Shown: one piece after another, positions 22,683-34,400 of the stretch
Layout: the number at the start of each line of letters is the position of its first letter
How positions within the stretch are numbered: position 1 is the stretch's first letter
From: Membranipora membranacea
Taxonomy: Eukaryota > Bryozoa > Gymnolaemata > Cheilostomatida > Membraniporidae
DNA: 64,000 nt
NCBI GenBank assembly: GCA_914767715.1
Contig: OU612069.1
Coordinates: 29,077,387-29,141,386, forward strand
Direction of reading: 5' to 3'
The notes under the pieces: model-generated
The model's input: only the letters and a program-made list of their open reading frames with translations
Database searches by the model: none
Told to the model about the DNA's origin: nothing
Translations under genes and position numbers: made by a program

Positions 22683-22935
22683 GAGAAGAGGTGGCTCAGT
22701 TGATTAGAGCGCCGGTCTTTCAGCATGCAAGTGATGAAGGCCGTGGATTCGAATTCCACTGCAGCCCATCTACAACACTGGGGTTTGGTTGCCCCCAGCT
22801 GTGCTCCCACCTGCCTGCAAACAGAGATAAGCCTGGCACAGGGATTGCAGCCTAGCCCATAAAACAATTAATATTTGGATGTGGCTGTGTGATGTGACAT
22901 CTGATTTTAATCAACCTTTCATCAACCTTTATCTA
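22683..22935 (+). mobile_element. tRNA-derived SINE
   Basis: The head has AGGTGGCTCAGTTGATTAGAG and GTGGATTCGAATTCCAC, the T-arm of which pairs well. The body has CCTGCCTGCAAACAGAGATA and ends near TTTTAATCAACC. It is the same family as at 16,798. Confidence 0.8.
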
Positions 22936-22969
22936 TGCGCTATGGTTGCACCATAAAACATAAAAAAGG

Positions 22970-23562
22970 TGTTTTTTTATGTTTTTATTGACTGCTGGAT
23001 AGGGAGAACCATACCATGGATATGGAGTTATGTCGAGTCATGCAATAGTTATCCAAGGGCATCAACTGCATCAATCACTAGGCCGACACTCACCAACGTA
23101 CCTGGGTTTGTGTGCATAACATTGTGACACCAAAACAACATAAATCAATATTACCTTGCGTGATGAATTCCCAGAATTGAATACTTTTATTTCTCGACAT
23201 CTGTTATTGTAAATCTACAGAACAAATTTCACAACATGTAATTTATCTGCAAAAATAAAACATACATAAAAACACAAGTTGTCTCGGTTTTCAGGCACAC
23301 CTGGGGCCAAGTAGTCAGTACACTGCAGCGGAACTCGAACTCGGATCCTCCAACACAACATTTGAGGACAGGCGCTCTAACCAACTGAGCTATATCCTAT
23401 TCCTATATCCTACAACTGTAACTATTCATAAAGGACACCGCGCTGCCTTTCAGGTCTAGACTAGAGAAAAGCCAAGATTTGATTTTCCTTGGACAACCTA
23501 AATTATTCAGGCCAGTATTTCAGTAAAACAATCATGTGAAGTCCCGTCATTCATATCTGTAT
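22970..23562. other. Intergenic block D, shortened copy, with minus-strand SINE head
   Basis: Matches 9,860-11,190 with deletions. The SINE head lies at about 23,300-23,400 on the minus strand. No gene seen. Confidence 0.5.
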
Positions 23563-23570
23563 AATTTATA

Positions 23571-26500
23571 CGGTACCCGGCCATAATGCCATTGCCATAA
23601 TGCCATTGTCATAATGCCATGGCCATAATGCCATAGGTGAAAACACCACTGCACAATATACCAATGCCAAAATACCAGCCGTACAAAACGCCAGTTGTGT
23701 AAAAAAACCAGTGGATATAAAGCCAGATGTGTCAAAATACCAATGGTATAAAGCCAGATTGGACATAATACCATGCGGGACAACATACCATATACCAAAA
23801 TACCATTGCCAAAATGCCAAAATATATAACCAAAGGAGATCAAGCCACGTTGTACTTTTTTTTAGTCACATTACAGCTGCGGATTGCTCGATCAGAGTAG
23901 GGGGTGGTTCAGTTGGTAAGAGCCATCTCTTTCACTGTTCAAGTCTCGAAGTTTGTACATTTGAATTTTTTTCTCTTGGGTTAGTTGGGCCCCATTGTAC
24001 TGAAGGCTAGTGTGTGTTGCAGATATTGCAGCCAAATATTGCGCCGTCATGTCGCCAACTCTGTGGGTTATGGCAAGTTAATTGACTCTCTAAATTTGAC
24101 CATCTTTATGTCTTGGCTTGAAGGGTTTTAACTGGTCTTTTCTGATGCTATTACCGGCGTCATGAAGGCTAGCATGATTGCACTCTGGCCCTACCCACAC
24201 CCCCGGCATGAACTTTTTGAACAAGCCTATGCAATTTCTTAACAAGGACCTCTCTCCTCGCTTGTTATTGGTTTTCATAAATTCAAGTTTGTTGGATCAA
24301 GCGTTGTATTCATGGTTAGTTATCATATTGAAAATATTTTGAATTGAGTATGAAATTAATAAAAGTTTCAAAACTTTATTATTCAAAAAGCATTTGTAAT
24401 GGCATGATTTGTAGTTTTTCAAAAATATGAGAACTGTGACCCCTGTTTTAATTCCCTTGATGTCACACAGAGTCCTATCTGGCTATCACTTGCGTGGCCC
24501 CAGAACTCTAATTCTAGATTCTGCTCAATGGCTGGACCGAGGGTTAAATCTAATTCCTTTTTCAGGCTTCTAAAATGTTCATAGATAGTTATGCTGTTCC
24601 TCTTTCTTCTAAAAAAGTTCAGGAATATGAGCTGTTATTCTTCTGGTTAAAAATGTTGTTCGAGGTCTCGAAAAGGTATTCTCATAGTTTATGACAAGAC
24701 AGTTGGTGATACACCATTCATTTATCAGAGGTAAATTGCTCTTCGTAATTTCAGGTTCAGTGCTAAAATTATTAGTCTTGCCAGCAAAAAAATTTCAATT
24801 TAGATCAAGTTATACATTTAAAAGGTCAACATTATGAATTATAAATAGTGCTGGCCGAGAACCGAACCCTGGGGAGCACCGATCATGACAGGCAGTAAAC
24901 CGACTTAATTTATTTACCAATACAAACTGTTTTCTATTCAAAAGATAATTTTCTAACAGTCGCTATGAGGGGGATAATATCTGAAAAAAATATCTGTTTA
25001 CTTATTAGAACGCTGTGATTTATTGTATCAAAAGCATTTGAAAGATATAAAATTAAACCTTGGGTGATTCTTCCCTCAATAAAATGGCCGTAAAGTTGTT
25101 CCATTATAATATTGATTGTGTCAGTTGTACTGCGCCTATCTGATGCCAAATTTGTTACAATGATTTTTAAATTTCCTCTATGGTTTTTGAATGCTTTTTG
25201 CTTATTTTGTGAAGTTTAGTACCCTCTTTGGTGAGTGTAAATAACTACTTAGTCATCCAAGGTTTCTTGATAGTAGGGCGTTGATGCTTTCTGGCGCTAA
25301 TTTTGGCATTATCAATGCATGAGCTTGGTTTTCCATTGAAAGTTGGTGGTCAGATATTTCTGTAACAATTTTGTTATTGTATAATTTCTTATAATAACAC
25401 ATTAATTTATTTTAGTTGTGTTCATCCGTAAGGAATTGTTGATCTGAAATGTTTAAATCTAAGGTGCACATTTTTATGTTCGGATTTAATTATAATAATA
25501 GTTAATATAAAAAAATTATTTTGGTTTCACAAATTCTTGTTCGGGATCTAATAAGAATATAAAAATATTGGCTTCAACTCAACTTGCTTTAGTCTTTTGA
25601 AGCTAAGTCAAAATTTTTTTCTGGATTCAAATCAATGTTGATGTCACCAACAATAAGTCAGTTCGTGGGGAGCTAAATCCTCCAGTAAATTTTTGGGTTG
25701 AACATATAAAATTCTCAACATTCTTTTTTAAATGGAATCAAAAGAAGTTACATTACATAACTATTTAAGAGAAACAAAAGCTCAGCATAGTAACACCACA
25801 TTTTGACGAAACGGCTCTGTAGACTATGTAGCTTTTATACCCTCGAGTAGGAAAACAAATTTTGTTGAATGTGTATATGGTCAGAAGAGATGTTAAAAAC
25901 TTATCCATATCCATCATCATCATTTATACTAGATTTACAACATGAAATTCAAGTTGTGAACATCCTGTGAGTCACAAGCCCCTATTAAATGACTTTGCTG
26001 AATACTATGGCCATGGCCTAACCGTGAAAGTTCATTTTGGGTGAACAGAGTTTTTCCTTCCTGTTAGTTGTAACTGTAACTTTTTAAACAACAAATAAAT
26101 ACAGAGATAACCGGCTCTATGTTCAATCATCGTAGTCTTATCAATGTCATTAGTAAGCATGAGTCTCTAGGGCAGCGATGAGTCAAGACTTGGCTTTCAA
26201 AAAAAAGTTGGTAATAATCCAAAGTTATTGTCATATGGTTGGTTGGGAAATATTTATTACAAGTCACTAGCTCTCAGTTTGTGGATCCCAACAAACCCCA
26301 GAAATCATTGAAATTGAACGAAGAAACTCCAACACTTGAACAGCGAAGGAGATGGCTCTAACCAACTGAACCACCCCCTACTCTGATCAAGCAACCCGCA
26401 GCTGTAATGTGACCAAAATAAATACAACGTGGCTTGATCTCCTTTGGTTATATATTTGGATGTGGTATGTTGTCCCGCATGGTATTATGTCCAATCTGGC

Positions 26501-26712
26501 TTTATATCCGTTGGTATTTTGACACATCTGGCTTTATATCAACTGGTATTTTGACACAACTGACGTTTTTTACAACTGGTATTTTGGCATTGGTATATTG
26601 TACAGTGGTGTTTTCACCTATGGCATTATGGCCATGGCATTATGACAATGGCATTTTGGCAATGGCATTTTGTCCCAATGGCATTTTGGCCATGGCATTT
26701 TGACACGGAATC
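23571..26712. mobile_element. 3.1 kb inverted-repeat (foldback-like) element with 8-bp target duplication
   Basis: AATTTATA flanks it on both sides (23,563-23,570 and 26,713-26,720). Units 2 and 4 show the empty site with one AATTTATA. The arms (about 23,571-23,950 and 26,328-26,712) are inverted copies of each other. They are made of degenerate GGCATTNTGGC words plus a tRNA-like SINE head. Between them lie unique sequence and the LINE fragment. An 8-bp duplication is typical of hAT-like or foldback elements. No transposase is visible, so it is probably non-autonomous. Confidence 0.7.
24674..26000 (-). mobile_element. LINE fragment inside the inverted-repeat element
   Basis: On the minus strand, VGDINIDL lies near 25,622-25,670 (endonuclease). 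Positions 24,934-25,149 read RSTTDTINIIMEQL and LSNAFDTINHS (RT core), and 24,842-24,890 read GAPQGSVLG (RT). The frame is interrupted and the 5' and 3' ends are absent. Confidence 0.78.
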
Positions 26713-27068
26713 AATTTATACACTATAATATACTTGCACAGATTACTAGTGTTGTTGTATTCTATAGCTTGTCTCTATATTGTATATCTTTCTTGATTTC
26801 CTGAATAATAACTGTAACTTGTCTGTTTGTATATAAGCTGAGGGTGTTTAGTTATAAGTTTGATTTATTGAGCCTTCCTACTTGGATAGAACAGGCATTA
26901 AAAGCTAATTTATGTAATCATATACATTGCAAGTGTAGAAAAACACAAATAGTCAAACAGAATTCAGAGCTAGAAGATATTGTGCGATTAATTCAGTGCC
27001 ATATATTTCAAAATATCCAACGTTTGACGGCCGACTGCACTGCGTTTTCTGTTCATTAGCGCCCGTAA

Positions 27069-28208
27069 CTACCACCAAGCACACTGTTCATCAGCACAAC
27101 AACGTCCTGAATCACATTGAGCATTAGAATTGCAGGGATCACCCCAGGCTGAAAAACATGATCCTTCATCATTACCATAATCATAATGATAAGGTCTGTA
27201 ACGTCTGAAACCAAAAGATGATTTATTAAACATTGGTGGTTTGGTGCAACACTTAGGACTTACAGTTAATGTTTTAACTACTTATTAAGTGAATGAAGAT
27301 TGATGTATATTATAGTTAGCTGTATGTAAGGGGATTAACAAGAACTGCACGACAAATTGGGAGCTTGAAGCTTCCTGGTTATCTAATGATACACGATATT
27401 ACTTAATCGATACTGTTCAATCTGGGGCAGCACCAAGTCCTGGTGTCAAACAAACCAATCTACATTATCTGCACTGCTTGTTAAACTCAAAACTCTCATC
27501 ATCAGCGATAAATAGGAACATACAGAATGATTATTTGTTTTGGCATAGTAGATCAATCATTCATTCGCAAAACTTCCCAACTTTAAAAAAATGGTGAGTC
27601 AAAGTCAAACATTGCCCTCCAGCATGTGACCTGTGGGTTCCCACAGAATAAATCCCCTCAAATTTCTCCTTGGTGACAAAATTACTACCATTCTATGTCA
27701 CACCCACAGAATATGACTTTGAGTATGATTTAGTGTTCACTGTTAATAAGATGGTTTATAAATGTCAGAGCAATAAATTACTTTCACCTATGTCAGTCAA
27801 CGACCAAAACACATCTGGGTTCGAATCTAATCATTGACTTCTGTGATTTAGATTAAAATTATGAAATAAATATACAAAATAATTTACCCCGCAGATCCTG
27901 TGATCATTGAGGCTACAAACATCAGAGCCTGAAAATATAAATAACACCATGTCAAAACAGTGACCACAAGAGTGTATATTAGTCATGGGATTAGCTGGTC
28001 AATAATTTCAAATAATATAAATTGCTAAATAATTATCATTTCCTTGAACCATAAATGCTCTCTGCAGTCAGGAAGAAAGTGCCAGAGAATAGTTTATTAA
28101 GTGTAGGTATTATTATTACATTATTTTCTCCAGTCACATCTACAATAATAAATATAGAGATCAGGGGGGTGGGATACTTACAACAAGGATGATATAAGTG
28201 AAGTTCAT
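27069..28208 (-). CDS. Small secreted cysteine-rich peptide gene, copy 3
   Basis: The exons are 28,182-28,208 (start), 27,888-27,928 and 27,069-27,204 (to the stop TAG). All splice sites are canonical and the phases fit. The predicted product is 67 aa: a signal peptide of about 22 residues, a spacer (RYRPYHYDYGNDEGS), then six cysteines with spacing C-x7-C-x5-C-x4-CC-x4-C, ending CAWW. TATA is at 28,310-28,317 and AATAAA at 26,864-26,869. Signal-peptide exons are nearly identical among copies, while the spacer just after it differs by substitutions and indels. A role as a secreted defence, signalling or other peptide cannot be decided from sequence alone. Confidence 0.75.
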
Positions 28209-28309
28209 AGTGTAGATTCTCTCTCCTGTACTTATCAGATAGATAACAATGTGCCTCTGTGTGTTGTCCTGTGGTGAGCTGTAATAGTACAGACATGTCC
28301 GCCTCTCTG

Positions 28310-28317
28310 CTTTTATA
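28310..28317 (-). promoter_or_regulatory. TATA box of cysteine-rich peptide gene, copy 3
   Basis: TATAAAAG on the minus strand, placed as in copies 1, 2 and 4. Confidence 0.65.
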
Positions 28318-29358
28318 TTACTCCTCTAGAGACCTTATATCCGGTTCCAGTTTGCAGGGTATTATGGCTACCATTGGCTGACAACCGACACGTGTTTGTC
28401 ATACACGGTATGTATTCAGATCTGATTTCTGTCGGTCTGCAGCAAATCGAGGGTCTTTCAAATATTAATCTCTTTGACGGCTGAAGCATGTCTTTTATCT
28501 CATTGCCATTATTTCTCCCTGTGTGTAGATCAAAGGTTTAATTTCTTCATTTGTGGTTTTCTTGCTCATTTTGTCAACAAGGAATGGGGATGCGTGCCAA
28601 CAGAGGTCCGCAGTACTTTTTATCCTTGAGAAAACGAGTTACATTAAGAGCTGAATACAAATTTTAAAATTGCTAAGTATTAATGAGTGTTAACACAAAT
28701 ATGCTTTGATGACCTGTTTTGTTCCCTCAATATCTCAATAACCCGCTAACAATAAATCACTTCTTGCTTGAAAATGCTTTGGTCCCTCGATATCTTAATA
28801 TAAATGCTATTCTTTGAAAGTTTCATGTTGGCACAAACATGTTGTTTTGATTTCCTCACACATTCTCACCGCTGAGTTCACCCACTCTTCCAGCCAATCA
28901 ACACAGATGTCACTATGATAGGTCAGTGACCTTGACATCAGATCATACTGATACAAAAAGGGGTGTAGTCAAATCAAAAGTACACCTCATCTTCAACTCA
29001 AAACCAAACTGTGACTAAAATATCACAGACATCTCATTTAAAAAAACTAATCTTTTACTTTTATATTGTATTCAACGGCAAAAGTGGTCTTACTTACTTT
29101 ACCCAAGGCCAAACTGTTCATGGCATTAACTAAGGTTGTGGTGATCATGGTCTGAGTCAACGTTGCTTTTAATCAGGATGTAATCTAAAGCCGTGGTGTT
29201 CATAACCTGAGTGTAAATTAAGCTTGCGTCATCCACAAAATTTGACAATAAAGAAATCAGAAAGCAAGGAAACTCATTCTTTGAGGATAGTGAATACCGA
29301 GTATACCGAGTATACCCTTTATTTATTCCGTACTGATTTCTTGCCCTGCTTGTCTCAG

Positions 29359-29481
29359 CATTCTACATCTGAAACACAGCAGATAGCTTTTGGTACAATC
29401 TCATATGATGGGGTAGCTGATACACAATCAGAGTGGGTAGTTATAGGAACAGCAAGTGATACATGTGAGGAGGCTACCTAA
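29359..29481 (+). CDS. Candidate exon 'HSTSETQQ' ending in a stop, unit 3
   Basis: The homologue of 14,313-14,435, with the same TGTCTCAG acceptor. It reads HSTSETQQIAFGTISYDGVA and ends SDTCEEAT and stop. A GTGAGG within the last codons could act as a donor. It is followed by the 34-bp palindrome insertion (core 29,501-29,528). Confidence 0.45.
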   Translation, partial: HSTSETQQIAFGTISYDGVADTQSEWVVIGTASDTCEEAT

Positions 29482-29540
29482 CTAAGACTGCTGTATCTAG
29501 CCTGTCTTGACAAGCTTGTCAAGACAGGTTATGCTGTATC

Positions 29541-29736
29541 ATGCTTTCCCCTCCTGCAAACTGGTGTGAACCACCAAAGATAATAATCTGGAAAAAGAGC
29601 TACAACTGCCGTCAAACATACAACTATTTAGAAATGGCTGAACTTGACCATGTGAGTGAGTGTTATCTAGGTCAGCCGGTGACCTTATTTTGTCTAGCAC
29701 CAAATTTTAACAAGCTGGGTTCAAAGTATAATCAAA
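29541..29736 (+). CDS. Sushi first-half exon, unit 3 (best copy)
   Basis: It reads MLSPPANWCEPPKIIIWKK, then NCRQTYNYLEMAE, SECYLGQPVTLFC and FNKLGSKYNQ. It ends in phase 1 at a GTAAGA donor (29,737). CEPP and VTLFC are the first two cysteines expected of a sushi/CCP domain, with two extra cysteines between. The matching second half (CSNNVW...PxC) is in block C, also in phase 1. In this unit that block lies beyond element 1, at 43,520, so the present gene would need a very large intron or is broken. No convincing upstream acceptor was found; the ATG at 29,541 is only one possible start. Confidence 0.5.
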
Positions 29737-29775
29737 GTAAGAAGGGTTTTAAATGTTAGCTAGCTGTTTCCAGAA

Positions 29776-30130
29776 TGGACAGAATGGCGAAATTTAACAC
29801 TTATGACTTCTTTACTCCTCTAGTAAAGTACTTCATTCCTTTGCAGCTAGTCATCTCAGTCTTTATCTGCTACCTCACTTCTTAAAATATGATAGACCTG
29901 TGGATTATAGGTGAAGACTTAGACGATCTGCTTCAAAATTCCCTGCAAAGCGCCCTCAGGCAGTTACCATATTGCAAAATACCAGTGCCATCGATAATGA
30001 CTGTTAGTCCTGCGACGCCTTATTATACTTTGAACAAATTTTTTTAACACCAAAAAGAATATTCATCAACGCAAAACCCTCAAGGTTCACAAGGCAATAT
30101 TGCAGTATGCACCCTGAAATATCTTTTTTT
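29776..30130 (+). pseudogene. Degenerate transmembrane-type exon, unit 3
   Basis: The homologue of 14,748-14,978. The CACTTCATTC of the other copies is CACTTCTT here, which breaks the first frame. The overlapping frame (MIDLWIIGEDLDD) stays open to a stop. Confidence 0.35.
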
Positions 30131-30144
30131 CTTGTGATAATGAT

Positions 30145-31130
30145 AAAGTCAGTCAATTCAATCAATCAACCAATTGGTCAGTCGATCGGTCAGTCAATCA
30201 GTCAGTTGTTCGTTTAATCAGTCTGTTAATTGGTCAGTCAGTCAGTCTGCCCATCAGTCATACCTTCATCAAATGATCGTTCATCAATGAATCAATCTAT
30301 CAATATATTGACCAAGCGATCAATCAATCAATCAGTCGAGCAGAGTATATAAAATGATATATTTAAATTTAATCGCATTTTTCCTGTAAACTTTAAATCA
30401 AACTAGAACATTGTCCGTGATTATTAAAGGATGATAATTGATTCTTGACGGACAGCGGTTTGTAGTTAAATCTTACAACAGTCATATTGAGTATCCTCCC
30501 AACAAAACATGATAACACTATGCACTGTTTAGCAGGGGCAGTGCAAAAACAGATCAGCTCTAGGCATCACCAGGGTTAGCTTCCTAAATTGAATAAATCT
30601 AATAGCCCTTCAAACTCGAGGGTACTATTTATGTTTTGTGGCACTTGCAGCCAGACTCGCTGCAGAAATCACCTGCATGATCCAGATACCAAAAAAAGAT
30701 TTTATGTGCATGAGAAAATTTGTCTATAAATCATGCCTGAGTCATTTATCATGTGGTGCAGATCTTTTGCTACTTTCATCGTGAGAATGATACTCCCTAA
30801 TAATCTGTGACATTGCATAAGTCAACCTGATAATAGATCCGAAAAATAAAGGCAACTGAGTATACCTATACAGTTAAAATCTACTGCTGCCATTCAGGAA
30901 AATTTCTGCTTAAAGTCCAAAGAGGGGTATAAAAGGCTCAGTCAACATAAAGCGATCACCCAGCCATATCAATTTCAGATGGGGTTAGCAGCATTCAAAT
31001 TCATCATGCTTTTTCGGAATTAGGAGGAGAAGCAGTGAATTATTTTTAATGGGAATCAGACGCGCTGATGCGGAATTGTGTGATACATGTGCCCAATAAA
31101 TTTTCATTCCAATAATGGCATCAGAAAATA
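30145..31130. other. Block E remainder and flank of element 1, no gene seen
   Basis: A simple CAGT/ATCA repeat (30,145-30,345) is followed by sequence matching 15,300-15,730 and a short piece of the start of block C. A TATAAAAGG on the plus strand at about 30,938 has no obvious transcript. Confidence 0.4.
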
Positions 31131-31133
31131 TAA

Positions 31134-31215
31134 CTGCAGTGGGATTCGAACCCACGACATCCAACACTTTCGTGTTTAAGTCCGGCGCTCTAACCAACTG
31201 AGCCACCTCCTACTC
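31134..31215 (-). mobile_element. tRNA-like SINE head
   Basis: On the minus strand: GGTGGCTCAGTTGGTTAGAG, then GTGGGTTCGAATCCCAC, a perfect T-arm. The anticodon region folds as AACAC/GTGTT with a four-base loop, and the acceptor ends do not pair. It is therefore SINE- or pseudo-tRNA-derived. The body after it differs from the other SINEs. Confidence 0.7.
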
Positions 31216-31422
31216 CTAGAAAAAAAGGGTTCAGCACTTTTTTTGGACTTATATGCCTCGAATGGAGTCCAATGTACATATGCCTAGTGTATTTATGTTC
31301 AGTTTCATAGAAGAATATTAAAATTTTGATGATAGATACTTTCTAATAAGTGGAAAGTTCAGAATTTAGAAGTTGCTGGTTAGGTAGGAGATAGGTTAGG
31401 AGAATATACACGGTGATGATTG

Positions 31423-31453
31423 AGTTCCGCCAAATCACTGCCATCTAATCTGG
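31423..31453. repeat. 31-bp direct repeat, left copy, at the end of element 1
   Basis: An exact match to 41,947-41,977. It encodes the last codons (QIRWQ, stop) of the large minus-strand frame, exactly where the RNase H domain should begin. Confidence 0.9.
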
Positions 31454-34400
31454 TTTGGATATGCTAACACTGGTTCAGAGGTTACTGCTGCTTTTAGAGT
31501 CTGAAAAGCCTTTTCCTGTTCATCTTTCCAATAAAACTTCTTTCCCCCTTCTGCCAATAAATCAGTTAGTGGTTTGGCAATATCAGAATATCGATATATG
31601 GCTCTTCTTAGGTATCCCATAGTACCCAAAAAGCCTCTAACCTGTTTTATTCGCTCTGGTCTTGGCAGATCTCTTACTTTATTGATATTTCTTTCGCTAA
31701 TTGACAGCCCGTTACCTGATAACTGAAAACCTACATATTCAACTGCTGGTTTAAAAAGATTGCATTTTCTTGGTTCTAGGCATACACCGGCTTGGCGAAT
31801 TCTTTCAAACACGGTATCTAACACCTCCAGATGCTCCTCAAGATTTGAAGTCATTACCAAGAAATCATCGATATATACCTGGATAACATCATCGGGGATA
31901 CCGGCAGCGATGACATTGGTGAGGGTTGTCATCCATAACGGGGATAGCTTCATTCCCTGTGGAACAACCTTGAGCTCTACTGCAGGTAATCGAACATTTG
32001 CCCCAAATGAAAAGGCCAGCAATTGTCGACTCCTTGGATCTGAAATTGGGATTTGGAAGAAACTTGATTTTAGATCCATGGTGGAGAACATCTGTTTCCC
32101 ATGACAATTCCAGCTAATACTGCTTAGAGACGGTAGAACTGTAGCTGAATCCTTGATTACACTATTTAATTTTCTGAGATCCAGAGTCATCCTTAGATCT
32201 CCATTTTTCTTGCGCACCCAATGAGCAGGGCTCAAGTATGGGCTATTAGTCACCTGCACTAAGCCTGAATCCATCATTTCCTTTGCAATTTTGTAAACTT
32301 GATCGAGCAATTGTGGAGCGACATGATATGGTCTGCATATAAATGGTTTGTGTGGTATTGTCTGAATTACTGGATCAATGATTGAAGTTTTACCCAAACA
32401 TTTTGGATCTCCATTGTAAAACGTGTCTTTGTTTCTTTCCAGGAAGGCTTTGATCCTGGCTTGATCATCTAGGCTGAATAGTTCCCAAGAAACATCAACT
32501 AGGCTGACTGGATCAATGATTTTCTCTGCTGGTAAAAGTACAGGATACTCAAGAGTTTCTTCCAATGACTCCAGTTCCACTTGCTTATTGTCTCCTGAGG
32601 TAGGTGTTTCTTCACAATTCAATTCCTCAGGCCCTTCTGTCACCAAGTTACAAGTCTCCTCTTCTTCTTTAGTCAGATTTACCTCATTTTTCCTTATTCC
32701 ATGGACTAGTGGCAAAATATTTCCTCCGAAATCAATGTATCCCTTTTTTATACAAAGGGACACATATCGAAAATTCCACGTGCTTCTGAATCCTAGGATA
32801 ACTTCAGAGGCGATTCCTTCGGCCCCAATTAAGAATGGCTGATGAAATACAGTATCTCCTATTCTTACCAAAATTTCTGCTTGACCTTCCAACTTTACTT
32901 GGTGTTGTGTGATTGATATTGGTTTGGCATTTGTAGGTTGTATCTTTAGTTGTAACGACTTTGCCACTGTGTACGGGATCATATTGTGACACGCTCCTGT
33001 GTCAAACAGTGCGTTGGTGCTAAAAGGATTCAATGCCCCTCTGTTGGTGAGGATCATACTGGGATTATACAACTCAATGCTAAACACCGGCAATATAAAT
33101 GGCGTATTTTCCCAGGTATGTAGTTCAGGCACTTCAGCAAATGTGTAAAATTCTTTGTCTCTCATCATATAATATCTGTCCCGTAGTTTTTGCGGAACTA
33201 AAGTTTTAATTCCACTCTTGGTGCATTGAAACAATATAATTATCAAGAAGAGTGTTACTAGACCGTTTACTGCAATTGTCCAGTACTGTAGAAATTCGTG
33301 CCATCCTGCCGTGAACCAATCCAAAAAGTTTAATTTTGGCGCTTTGGTAACGTTATCTGACGTGGCTATTTTTCCTGAATTTGGCCATAAGCCAACTCTT
33401 CTCATTCTTGTTCGTTCGACAGCCATTGTTTCCACAAAATCATTTAACAATTCTCCTTTTGAGTAAATGTCCTCGATGGGTACCATTTCTTGGTCTTCTC
33501 GATATATGTTCAGTGGTAAAGGATGAAATGTAACATTAGGGTGAAAGGCCTTAGTCCTCATTTCAGTGATGCTGTTCATAGGTTTATACTTTCCGTCCTT
33601 CCATGTATATTCATATGTTGTTCCGTTTAAAGTGATCACTGTTGATGAAGCAGCGTGGCACTGTATTTTGATCGCTTCCTTATGTATTATATTAGTGTAT
33701 GGATCCAGGTAACCAGTTGTGTTATTTCCCATCCAATTAAAATAGATAGGCACTCTGTTTAGACAACCCTGTGGTTTATGATTTATTGCAAGATCGTAAC
33801 CTTCAACAGGTATGCAGGAGTCTACTGCCACTATGGAGCCAGTTAACATTCTAGCTGTTATATAAGGATCAGATAGAAGATTTCTCATTGTGAAGGTCGG
33901 CTGAGCTTTAATTATCGCTCCGAAGAATTGTAACGCAGACCTTTCATGCTCGCAAAGGTATTGTATTCCAGTCCAAAATGTCTTTAGAGCGTTTTTTCGT
34001 ATGGAAATGGTTAGTGATTGTCCAATCGAGTTAAATGTTGCATAAGTTCCTAGTATGTCCGGAGAAGCATTCTGAGGTGGTATTGCGGGGAGGTATTCCG
34101 GGCTTGCTTGTTCCGTCTTAATTTTTGAAGTGTTAGATACATAGAATCCTTGATCAGACATAAGAGCTGAAATAGCTGTTTGATTTTCAGTTTCTGGACA
34201 TAGCTCTGTCCTTTCAAGTCCATGTTCCGTAAAGCTGAGACCCATTATTCTGTCTGAGGACAACCAATTCCCATTCCAAAATTCTCCTGTCTTGGTGCCC
34301 CATTCTGTATACCTACAGACCTCATTGAGCTGTGGTTCCCATATGACGGTTCCATAACTTGGTATTTTGCAATATCCACTCCGGTAGTTACATCCATGAA

